Source of the DNA: Flavobacteriaceae bacterium
GTDB taxonomy: Bacteria > Bacteroidota > Bacteroidia > Flavobacteriales > Flavobacteriaceae
NCBI GenBank assembly: GCA_018608765.1
Contig: JABAYY010000030.1
Span: forward strand, 14,064 to 64,691
DNA: 50,628 nucleotides
Reading direction: 5' to 3'
Below, one piece after another: positions 1 through 7,095 of this stretch. Each line of letters begins with the position of its first letter. Positions within the stretch are counted from its first letter, which is position 1. The notes beneath the pieces were generated by a model. The model had not been told where the DNA came from. It worked only from the letters and a program-made list of their open reading frames with translations, and did not search any database. A program made the translations under genes and the position numbers.

Positions 1-1
1 A

Positions 2-532
2 AACTTCTTTGTTCTTACAGATCAAAAACAATTTCATCCTATTTTGAAAAGTAGAATTGTAGCTCAAGAATTATTTCATCCTGAGGTTGACCATCTGAAA
101 ATTCTTGAAGATTATTCGCTAAAAAATCAACTAAAAACGCAAACAAATATTGATTACTTTTTTGAAATCATTTTTAATAGTATTGTTACTAAAAATTTTG
201 GGGTCATGAAATGGATTATCGATAATTTAAGAGAGTTTTCTACTTCCAAATCCTTTTATAAGTTTGAGCACTATGAAAACTTTGTATTGATGAATTTACT
301 CTATTACTGCAAAATTGAAGACAGAAATAGCTGTGAGATTTGGCTTGGGTCCATTTCTTTTAATAATTTTAACCGCTCCTATGAGAAGTTATTTCAGCAG
401 TATGTTTACATTTTTAAATATCATTATTACAGCACTGGTAAAAAATCACAGTTAGAGGCATACACCAAAGCAAATAAAAATATGTACAAGAACTTTTTTA
501 GTACATCGTATTTTTTAGAATACTTTTCGTGA
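2..532 (+). CDS. C-terminal part of an HTH-family regulator paralogue, cut by the window edge
   Basis: The frame is open from the first bases of the window to the stop at 530-532, so the N-terminus lies outside. The visible ~176 residues align along their whole length with the C-terminal half of the 420-aa protein at 7096-8358: F-HPILKSRI matches LHPILCSRL, ILTKNIKVM matches IVTKNFGVM, and both end in a YFSEAYLFDYFK-like tail. The two are therefore paralogues, and by analogy the missing part should carry the HTH-like domain seen in the other copy. A TTG at 44 is the first in-frame start inside the window, but homology runs upstream of it, so it is not the real start. The gene is convergent with the minus-strand block at 611-6896. 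Function is unproven; a transcriptional regulator is an inference from the paralogue. Confidence 0.7.
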   Translation, partial: NFFVLTDQKQFHPILKSRIVAQELFHPEVDHLKILEDYSLKNQLKTQTNIDYFFEIIFNSIVTKNFGVMKWIIDNLREFSTSKSFYKFEHYENFVLMNLLYYCKIEDRNSCEIWLGSISFNNFNRSYEKLFQQYVYIFKYHYYSTGKKSQLEAYTKANKNMYKNFFSTSYFLEYFS

Positions 533-610
533 TAATTCTATGAGTCCTTTAGCGTTTGTATTCTAAAATTCATTTGAAAAAGATATACATCCTAGCTCAA
601 TTCTTTTTGG

Positions 611-967
611 CTACCGTATCATTTTTATCAAAACTTTTGTTTGAACAAACTCGCTTTCTTGTAAAAGGTATTCATGTGCAATGTTTAGACCTCCTAAATC
701 AATACCAGAAGACTCAAAGACATGCAATGTTTTAGAATCTATTTCAAAAAAATAAATTGAATTTTTAAAACTTGAATCTTTAAATTCAAATCTCGCATCT
801 AACCTTGGAATTCTTCGGGGTTTTTCTGGTTTACGTTTGTTTGGAGAATAATCCCAATGAAAAAGACCGATAGATGTCAAGCTAGTTAGAAAGTCTAATT
901 TATATTGAATTAACCATTTTTTCATTAATGGTGTAATAAATTCGGGTAATTCAATATCTAAATTCAT
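611..967 (-). CDS. Hypothetical 118-aa protein coupled to the nuclease gene
   Basis: I do not recognise this 118-residue protein. It has no signal peptide or membrane segment, is mixed in charge, and has a basic stretch near residues 43-55 (SPNKRKPEKPRRIPR). Its ATG overlaps the stop of the large nuclease gene upstream by one base (TAATG), a typical arrangement for translational coupling, so the two products are probably made together and may act together. It is the last gene of the minus-strand block. No clear terminator was seen in the 78 bases that separate it from the convergent gene ending at 532. The coding call rests on the coupled start and frame; the function is unknown. Confidence 0.6.
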   Translation of the reverse strand: MNLDIELPEFITPLMKKWLIQYKLDFLTSLTSIGLFHWDYSPNKRKPEKPRRIPRLDARFEFKDSSFKNSIYFFEIDSKTLHVFESSGIDLGGLNIAHEYLLQESEFVQTKVLIKMIR

Positions 968-2955
968 TACACTAAAGATTTTAGGTGTTCATAGATCATG
1001 ACCATTGCCAAGGTGTCCAGTTCACAATAGCGTTTCAGTGCTTTTGAGATTTCCTGCCTTTCCTCTTTGGTCATATCCGTATATTGAATTTTCCCATAGG
1101 CTGTTAAGGCGGCACCCCCATCATTAATGTTATACATTTCTGATAAGGTGTTAGCAATTTCAGCTTCACTGAAGTTCTCAAACAATGGACGTAACAAATT
1201 GTATGGACTGAGTATTTCGCCATTTTCTTCTTCTAACCAAGTGTGATTTGAAGGAAAGTTCTTACTCCCTACTCCAATTGTTTCAATAGATTTACTGTAT
1301 TTATTTTGAACAAATTGGCTTGATTTTAAAACTGCCGGAAGCACTTTTTTAATCGAATTTGAACCGTTGGTATGAGGATTATAGTAGTACTTTTTAATGA
1401 CAGCACAAAGATCAACCATATCTCGAGTTCCATTTCCAGAAAGTCGCGTTGGAACTTTCCATGGATCAGGGTGTTTGTCTTTTGGATGACTTATAGATTC
1501 TATAAAGGAAACAAGCTCATTTTTGAATGGATAGTTACTGGATTTGAGCTGGTCTCTGATGGCATTTAGAATGGTATTTTCGTGTGTTGAATACTTAAAA
1601 ATAGTGCCTTCATCATGAACTAATGCATCTAAAAGATGTTGAGCAAATATAAAATTAGGAAACTCACCTTGGACGGTATTGATGTATTCGTTGGCATGCT
1701 CAATACGTCCATCTTCGTGGTAAATATGGTGTGAAAACTGAAAGGCTATCTGCTCATAAGGTCTGCGACCAGTATGAAATGGGAGCGGTACTGTTGACGT
1801 CTCAAAATCAATGAAATGATATGGATATACCCAAGAATCCATTTCGGCTTTTAAACCTTCTTTATCAACAAATTCAGAAAAATCCTTATCGCGTTCTTTT
1901 TCGATCTGCAACCACTGACGTTCGGTCCTACTCAATTTACCGGGGGCTTCTTTGTATTTGATATCTTCTAATGTGAGTTGTGATTTAAATAACAAACCTT
2001 GTTCCATCAATTTTGGATCCTTTAGGTCCCAAATATTAAAAATATTAGGGGTCTTAAAATCGGTTTCTGTCCATTGAAATTGTGTTTTAAAACAATGATC
2101 AAAACCGGATTTTTTTTGTTCAGCAGTTTCGGAATGGTCTTTTTTAAATTCACAATTTTTACAAGCTGAAAATTGTGCAGGCCAATTTGGGTAATAATCT
2201 TTTAAGCGAACATCTCTTAACAAATCAATGGCTTCGTGAAAATTTAAATTATCATAATAGGAATATTCACCCGAGTGAATCTTTGAAACGATATCAGATA
2301 AATCTTCTTGGTGTAACAAGTTTTCACCTAACTGACGCTTATCATCTACTAAAGCATCGACTCCTGTTCGTTTATCGGTTGTTTGTTTAACTCTAAAAAA
2401 CTGATTGAGCCCTTCTACGGTGGCTACTTTTGATTTATCGACCAAACACAAAAAAGGGGTGACTTTAAAATTTGGCAAACAGAGTTTAGCGACGTGTGTT
2501 TGAAATGCTAAATCAAAAAGATACGGTTTCCAACTGCTTACTAACTTTTTTTTACTGCCTATGAAATTATAGTCGTTATTTGGATCTATTGATTTTGCTT
2601 TGACTTCAATCAGTTGAATATCAGCTCCCTTTTTCACCAGTACATCCGTTCGAATAAATAAATCATCAACATAAAAAGCAGCCTCATAAATGACTACATT
2701 TTCTCGTTTTAAATGCTTAGATGTTTGATCTGCCAAATCTTGATAGTCATTGTCTTCATAGGGTGCATCTACTAAAACTCCTCCTGGATACTGTAAACGG
2801 GCATACTCTTCCACTTGAAAGCCACCACTGGCTAAGGCTTGTAAAAAGGGATCTTCATTTTTTATATTGTGATACACTTCTTTACTGTTTGAAAAAAAGA
2901 GTTTATTAGGACATTCTAATCCTTGTTTAAATCGTGATTTTGAGAGTGCTTTCAT
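967..2955 (-). CDS. DUF2779-like nuclease: Cas4/RecB-type Fe-S domain plus DEDDy exonuclease domain
   Basis: Numbering is from the ATG at 2955 (662 aa); a TTG six codons earlier is open but less likely. The N-terminus (LSKSRFKQGLECPNKLFF, Cys15) and the D104 / E117-V-K119 motif resemble the PD-(D/E)XK core of Cas4/RecB-family nucleases. Cys265, Cys268 and Cys288 lie at the end of that region, so one N-terminal and three C-terminal cysteines could hold a 4Fe-4S cluster as in Cas4 and AddB. A second domain starts with HFIDFET (D383, E385), has MVDL (D515), and ends with Y653-x3-D657, the pattern of DEDDy 3'-5' exonucleases. The arrangement fits DUF2779-type proteins, whose biological role I do not know. 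Substrate (DNA or RNA) is not decidable from sequence. It belongs to the six-gene minus-strand block and is coupled to the 118-aa gene downstream. Confidence 0.75.
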   Translation of the reverse strand: MKALSKSRFKQGLECPNKLFFSNSKEVYHNIKNEDPFLQALASGGFQVEEYARLQYPGGVLVDAPYEDNDYQDLADQTSKHLKRENVVIYEAAFYVDDLFIRTDVLVKKGADIQLIEVKAKSIDPNNDYNFIGSKKKLVSSWKPYLFDLAFQTHVAKLCLPNFKVTPFLCLVDKSKVATVEGLNQFFRVKQTTDKRTGVDALVDDKRQLGENLLHQEDLSDIVSKIHSGEYSYYDNLNFHEAIDLLRDVRLKDYYPNWPAQFSACKNCEFKKDHSETAEQKKSGFDHCFKTQFQWTETDFKTPNIFNIWDLKDPKLMEQGLLFKSQLTLEDIKYKEAPGKLSRTERQWLQIEKERDKDFSEFVDKEGLKAEMDSWVYPYHFIDFETSTVPLPFHTGRRPYEQIAFQFSHHIYHEDGRIEHANEYINTVQGEFPNFIFAQHLLDALVHDEGTIFKYSTHENTILNAIRDQLKSSNYPFKNELVSFIESISHPKDKHPDPWKVPTRLSGNGTRDMVDLCAVIKKYYYNPHTNGSNSIKKVLPAVLKSSQFVQNKYSKSIETIGVGSKNFPSNHTWLEEENGEILSPYNLLRPLFENFSEAEIANTLSEMYNINDGGAALTAYGKIQYTDMTKEERQEISKALKRYCELDTLAMVMIYEHLKSLV

Positions 2956-3017
2956 ATTGTTAATTGGTTGCAAAAAAAGGAATACTCAAATATACGGCTT
3001 CAATTTGAATGGAAATT

Positions 3018-3461
3018 TTATAATAAATATTTTAAAATAGAATTCCAATCCGGATATATTTCGGAGCCATACTGAAGCCACTGACCTTCAAAATCCTTGG
3101 CGCCATTATTGGGTCTGTCATCAATTAAAATATCTCCTTTAACTAAATCCTTTCGGTGTGTTAGGATAAGTTTTCTGTTTATTTTATCGCCAAATTGCTC
3201 TTCTATCCATAGACGTTTGTCAGTCCATGCAGACGGATTATTCCAAGGGGCTGTACTCAGAATATAAACTTCATATTTATCTGAATTGAGTAACTTATTC
3301 ACGGATGCTATGGCATCTTTTATAGGCTCTAAATTTCTAAAAAGACCTGGAATGGTGTCTGGGTCTAAATCATATGGTGGTTGGTTCCTTGACGGATGGG
3401 AGTTCATGGCTGATACAAAATCTGCCACCACACCATCTAAATCTATATAGAGTAATTTCAA
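3018..3461 (-). CDS. 5'(3')-deoxyribonucleotidase, HAD superfamily (NT5C-like)
   Basis: This cytosolic-type HAD phosphatase probably removes phosphate from deoxynucleoside monophosphates. Motif I is IDLDGVVADF with the two catalytic aspartates D7 and D9; motif II is ILST (S69/T70); the motif III lysine lies in HRKDLVKG; motif IV is ILIDDRP (D114, D115). Length (147 aa) is slightly below the usual ~170-200. The start must be the TTG at 3461, because a stop lies five codons upstream in frame and the next Met would remove motif I. The gene is 16 bases after the 187-aa gene and 62 bases before the nuclease, so it is probably in one transcript with them. Sitting beside a nuclease, it may salvage or deplete nucleotides; that is inference. 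Confidence 0.8.
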   Translation of the reverse strand: MKLLYIDLDGVVADFVSAMNSHPSRNQPPYDLDPDTIPGLFRNLEPIKDAIASVNKLLNSDKYEVYILSTAPWNNPSAWTDKRLWIEEQFGDKINRKLILTHRKDLVKGDILIDDRPNNGAKDFEGQWLQYGSEIYPDWNSILKYLL

Positions 3462-3477
3462 ATTATTATAATCTTAT

Positions 3478-4041
3478 CTAGTTTATTTCCCTCTGATTAA
3501 GCAGCTTCAATGGTTCTTTATTTTTGAACTTAAAGTGAATTTCTTTTAAAAAAACTTCTTCCTCTTCCTTATGTTTCCATGCATAACCAGAGGTTCTAAA
3601 AAGATCTCTATGATCATTAGGAACATGTATAGATTTGTCTAATATGGAAGAATCATTCTTCATATTTTCTGATGAAGTTGCAAGTACTGTCATATCATTA
3701 TTGTAATATTTTTCCCAAAATTCATGTTTATTGGATATTTCCGAGTCTAATAAGCTTTGGTAAAAAGAATGTCTCTGTTTGATATGAGAGCGATTTATCC
3801 CCATTCTGGGCACCTTTTTGTATTTGTTTTCTGCAAAAATTTCTAGAGCAGCTGGTGTGATGCCTACAACTCTCCAACAGTTTGGGTTTATTGAAAATAA
3901 AGTGGAAAGCATTTTAATTTTGTTACCATCAGGGGCTCGCATTTTTTTTATGATTTGATAATCATGGAACAGAACATCTTTTAAAAGTTGCTCATCATTA
4001 ATACGATATTTTGTTTGTCCTTTTTTATTCAAATTTTTCAT
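3478..4041 (-). CDS. Hypothetical 187-aa protein
   Basis: I do not recognise this protein. It is soluble and basic at its N-terminus (MKNLNKKGQTKYRIND). Its central stretch, VGITPAALEIFAENKYK followed by PRMGINRSHIKQRHSF, holds His and Arg residues that could be catalytic or nucleic-acid binding, but I cannot tie them to a family. There is one cysteine and no signal peptide or membrane segment. The ATG at 4041 is 32 bases after the 375-aa gene and the stop is 16 bases before the nucleotidase gene, so it appears to be co-transcribed in the minus-strand block. Its base composition is as AT-rich as its neighbours. Confidence 0.6.
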   Translation of the reverse strand: MKNLNKKGQTKYRINDEQLLKDVLFHDYQIIKKMRAPDGNKIKMLSTLFSINPNCWRVVGITPAALEIFAENKYKKVPRMGINRSHIKQRHSFYQSLLDSEISNKHEFWEKYYNNDMTVLATSSENMKNDSSILDKSIHVPNDHRDLFRTSGYAWKHKEEEEVFLKEIHFKFKNKEPLKLLNQREIN

Positions 4042-4073
4042 TTTAATGATTGATATTTAATGGGAACTCTATT

Positions 4074-5201
4074 TTAATAAGTTGGCGGTGTGAAATTAGG
4101 GTCTAACTGCTTTATTTTGTCATGTAAATCTTCATCATCTGCCAAAAGCAAAATCAGATTTTCTAGTTCATCTTCTGGAGCCTGTTCTTTTAATTCAATA
4201 ACCTTATCGAGCGCTTGATTAAAAACTTCTTCTGGAAAAAGATTTTCTTCATTATCATTAAAACAAATTGAGGCATAATCTTGAAACGACTCGGCTAAAC
4301 TTAATACTTTAACACCTAATTTTTTTAATAATTCTGTGTTAGTGTAATACTCTGATTCAAGACGATTTACCATCACAGTAAGACAACTAATGTCCGAATC
4401 TAAATCAATTGCTTTTTCATAAACCAAATGAGCAAAAGCCTCCATTTCGTCTTTGTCCTCAAAAGGCGAAAACTTCTCCAGTGATGATTCGCCTAATGCC
4501 CAATACTCATCAGCATTTGTGGCTTTGGTTTCTAATTTTTTCAGTAAATCAGCCCAAATATTTGAGTATTCAATATTGGTTTTATCGCCTTTACCTTCTT
4601 CACCATAACACGACAAATAGGAAAGATTGCCATAAATTTTGTGGACGGTTCGAGTGATATCATAATAAGGCAACTTTGTTTCTATGCCGCTAAAAGATCT
4701 GTTTTCTACCAATTCTTCCAGAAACGGTTCTATTTCCAATGAAGGTATCGGTGTGTAAGGTTCAAGCCCTAGAGCTTCCACTAGAACTGTATCTATTTCA
4801 TAGAACCAAGTTGCATTAGCAATTTTGTTGATTTGTTCCGTTGTAAATTTAATATCATTTGCTTTATCAGCTCCCTTTATTACATTGTATCCTAAGCCAT
4901 TGACTAAGCTTAAAAAGGCATCAATATTTTTAACACCCCATTGATTAGATACAACCACGTGCATACCATTTTTAATGGTCAATGGTTCTTGCATGTTAAA
5001 ACGTTTGGCATCTTTCACCTCAGATTGTTTTGCTATAAATCCTTTACCACCTTGAACATCATCTGGAAATGCAGCTTGGAAATCTTCTAAAGAGGGGTTG
5101 TTTTTGCTTGCCCAATCTTTTACAATTTCAAAAACTAGTTGTCTTTTGTTAAGATTTTCTCCCAAACCTTTTACTGTGTACTTTGTATAATCTCTTGCCA
5201 T
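4074..5201 (-). CDS. Hypothetical 375-aa protein with the shared N-terminal module
   Basis: Residues 1-105 are closely similar to the N-terminus of the next gene upstream: MARDYTKYTVKG, NKRQLVFEIVK, VQGGKGFI, RFNMQEPL, VVVSNQWGVKNI and LGYNV recur in the same order. Motifs of the form QG..G followed by V.NQWG..NI..F...LGY recur, as far as I remember, at the N-terminus of other uncharacterised bacterial proteins, so this looks like a mobile adaptor module. The remaining ~270 residues are acidic and helical, rich in Glu, Asp and Leu, and do not show the regular 32-residue repeat of the neighbour. No catalytic motif was recognised. The gene starts 30 bases after the stop of its paralogue and probably arose by tandem duplication followed by change of the C-terminal part. 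Confidence 0.65.
   Translation of the reverse strand: MARDYTKYTVKGLGENLNKRQLVFEIVKDWASKNNPSLEDFQAAFPDDVQGGKGFIAKQSEVKDAKRFNMQEPLTIKNGMHVVVSNQWGVKNIDAFLSLVNGLGYNVIKGADKANDIKFTTEQINKIANATWFYEIDTVLVEALGLEPYTPIPSLEIEPFLEELVENRSFSGIETKLPYYDITRTVHKIYGNLSYLSCYGEEGKGDKTNIEYSNIWADLLKKLETKATNADEYWALGESSLEKFSPFEDKDEMEAFAHLVYEKAIDLDSDISCLTVMVNRLESEYYTNTELLKKLGVKVLSLAESFQDYASICFNDNEENLFPEEVFNQALDKVIELKEQAPEDELENLILLLADDEDLHDKIKQLDPNFTPPTY
4887..5201 (-). repeat. Coding repeat: shared N-terminal module (other copy at 6582-6896)
   Basis: The first ~105 codons of the 375-aa gene and of the 554-aa gene (6582-6896) encode nearly collinear protein sequence with no large gap, and the first eleven residues are the same. 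This is a diverged tandem duplication of one protein module. The sequences after residue 105 are unrelated or much more diverged, so the module has been combined with two different bodies. Confidence 0.75.
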
Positions 5202-5231
5202 GCTTATTAGTTGTTATATTTTTATAAAATG

Positions 5232-6896
5232 CTACTCTCCATTTATTTTGATATATTGGTATAATTCAAAAATAGCTTTTCCATTTCCTAAAACATCCCA
5301 AATTTCTTCGCCTGTAGCCCCGTTTGGTAGTTCTCCTTCTTCCACTTCTTCAAACACATTGTGGCCCACAATACACCATTGCTGTCCATTTTCATCTTCT
5401 CCAAAAATTCTGACTACACCATCATACGATTTGTGATCATAATAACCATCATAAATACCTACTTCCCACTCACCAAACCAACGCTGCAAGGCATCATCTG
5501 CCTCTACATGACCAACAACTTCATTGGTTTCCAAATTCAGTTGAATGTTGAAATATTCTATAGTATCGCAAGATGGGCCATTAGCAAGGTTTAAGGTGAT
5601 TTCTTTACCCCAGGCTAAGTTGTAAGATGGGAAAAACTGCTGAGCTAATTTTAGTTTTGGCTTAGCCTCATCGACAAGTTTTCTCATTTTTTGAGTAAAT
5701 GCATGTTGCATCCCTAAACATTCCTTTGCAGCTTCTAATAAATTATCTTTGTCCCATTGGTCGTCTATTAGTGGAAATGCTTTTTCAAAATACTCGGCTG
5801 CCTTTTCTTTATTAGCCAATCCATCCGAATTACCGTAAGCAGCACCTAATTCGCTCAAATCAGAAAAACTCTCTGCTTTTTCTTCAGTTTTCTTTAATAA
5901 CTCAACAGTCCATTTTTTATCAAATTCTAATACTATTTCAGCCAATCGTATGTAATCTTGAGCATAGTCACAAAGCGCTTCCGATTTTTTGTAAATCTTT
6001 ACAGACCAGTCCTGATCTATTTTTCTCACGGCCTCGGCTAACGATTTAGTGTCGTACAAACCGTCAGCTTTACCCTCTGCTTTTTTGTAGATTTTTGTTG
6101 CCCAATCTTTATTATTGTCTTCAACCTTTTCAGCTATATTTATTAAGTTTCCTACGGATTCTGCTTTATCTTCGGCCTTTTTTAGAAGTGCCTCGCTTTT
6201 GGTACTGTCAGACTCTTCGACTACGTCCGCTAATGAAATTAAGTCACTTGAATCCTCTGCCATCGCTTCTGCTTTTGCTACCATTGACCAAAACCTATCC
6301 ATTTCTTCACGCTCCAGTAATTTTTCGCATACAGTTTCTATAGATCTAAAATCCTTGCATGCTTCAACAACATTTTGTATTATAGTATCTGCCCAAGCAA
6401 TATCTCCGTCTTCCACCAAATCATCATGGATTCTGAGAGCATAGTACGAGTTATCATCATAATTGCCATCAACATCATCTTTTATGCGCTCTTTATATTC
6501 TGCAATTTGTTCTTTTGTTAAGGGGCTAATTGCTGGTGCAGCTTCTTTTTTAGTTGCTTCGGCTTCTAAAGCTTCGACTTTGTAGCCTAGTTTTTTCGCT
6601 AACTCTAAAAAATTTGCAATATTTTTTGTACCCCATTGGTTAGAGACCACCACTTTAGTACCATTTTTAATACGTAAAGGCTCTTGCATATTAAAGCGAT
6701 TTGGATCTTTTACCTCTGCATTTTTTCTTATAAAACCTTTGCCGCCTTGTATTTCATCTTTAAAAGTATTGGTCATCACTTTTAAAGATGGTTTTTTCTT
6801 TGCAGCCCAATTTTTAACTATTTCAAAAACAAGCTGTCTTTTGTTTAATTTTTCACCTACTCCTTTTACTGTGTACTTTGTATAATCTCTTGCCAT
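5232..6896 (-). CDS. Hypothetical 554-aa protein: shared N-terminal module plus 32-residue helical repeats
   Basis: Residues 1-105 are the module shared with the 375-aa protein. A Lys/Ala/Glu-rich linker follows (~106-130). Residues ~200-355 contain five repeats with a strict 32-residue period: the motif W...(I/L)(Y/L)KK(A/S/T)E recurs with its final Glu at 210, 242, 274, 306 and 338. This is a TPR/Sel1-like helical solenoid, a protein-interaction scaffold. The C-terminal ~125 residues (430-554) are Trp- and Gly-rich and likely beta-structured (WFGEWEVGIYDGYYD, QQWCIVGHNVFEE). No enzyme motif was recognised. It is the first gene of the minus-strand block, 199 bases from the divergent HTH-like gene at 7096, so the two probably share a control region. 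Confidence 0.65.
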   Translation of the reverse strand: MARDYTKYTVKGVGEKLNKRQLVFEIVKNWAAKKKPSLKVMTNTFKDEIQGGKGFIRKNAEVKDPNRFNMQEPLRIKNGTKVVVSNQWGTKNIANFLELAKKLGYKVEALEAEATKKEAAPAISPLTKEQIAEYKERIKDDVDGNYDDNSYYALRIHDDLVEDGDIAWADTIIQNVVEACKDFRSIETVCEKLLEREEMDRFWSMVAKAEAMAEDSSDLISLADVVEESDSTKSEALLKKAEDKAESVGNLINIAEKVEDNNKDWATKIYKKAEGKADGLYDTKSLAEAVRKIDQDWSVKIYKKSEALCDYAQDYIRLAEIVLEFDKKWTVELLKKTEEKAESFSDLSELGAAYGNSDGLANKEKAAEYFEKAFPLIDDQWDKDNLLEAAKECLGMQHAFTQKMRKLVDEAKPKLKLAQQFFPSYNLAWGKEITLNLANGPSCDTIEYFNIQLNLETNEVVGHVEADDALQRWFGEWEVGIYDGYYDHKSYDGVVRIFGEDENGQQWCIVGHNVFEEVEEGELPNGATGEEIWDVLGNGKAIFELYQYIKINGE

Positions 6897-7012
6897 TTTA
6901 TTTTATTTTATTGTTGTTTTTAACTTGTTTCTCTATGTCATTTGAATATGTTCGTGTTGATTGATAAAAGAACGTAATGTTATGTAAGTACTTTTAAATC
7001 CTTAAGTCGCTC

Positions 7013-7027
7013 ATTGTAGTCTACAAT
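7013..7027. promoter_or_regulatory. Perfect 15-bp palindrome in the divergent intergenic region
   Basis: ATTGTAG-T-CTACAAT is a perfect 7+1+7 inverted repeat placed between the six-gene minus-strand block (start 6896) and the HTH-like gene (7096). Its size and place fit an operator for a dimeric regulator, possibly the divergent gene product itself. Binding is inferred only. Confidence 0.4.
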
Positions 7028-7079
7028 AAATTGTTAAACTAAAAAAACGGATATTCTCAAATTTATTAAAAAACAATTG

Positions 7080-7087
7080 TACATTTG
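7080..7087 (+). promoter_or_regulatory. Possible Bacteroidota -7 element for the HTH-like gene
   Basis: TACATTTG matches the known Bacteroidota -7 consensus TAnnTTTG exactly. Transcription would start near 7094, too close to the ATG at 7096 for a normal leader, so if this promoter is real the second Met at 7114 is the better start. No convincing -33 TTTG partner was seen, and the region is AT-rich. Confidence 0.3.
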
Positions 7088-7095
7088 ATACATAA

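Noticed and set aside
2956-2973. TTG start adding six residues to the large nuclease
   Set aside because: An ATG at 2955 directly precedes the conserved LSKSRF motif; the extra residues have no support.
5830-6300. Regular periodicity at ~96 bases that might suggest a repeat array or CRISPR-like element
   Set aside because: The period is 32 codons of a coding repeat; the bases are too diverged between units for direct DNA repeats, and there are no identical spacers or palindromes.
6115-6444. 109-codon plus-strand ORF inside the 554-aa gene
   Set aside because: It lies antisense to the 32-residue repeats; its Ser/Leu-rich product mirrors the Glu/Lys/Ala-rich sense frame and matches no family.
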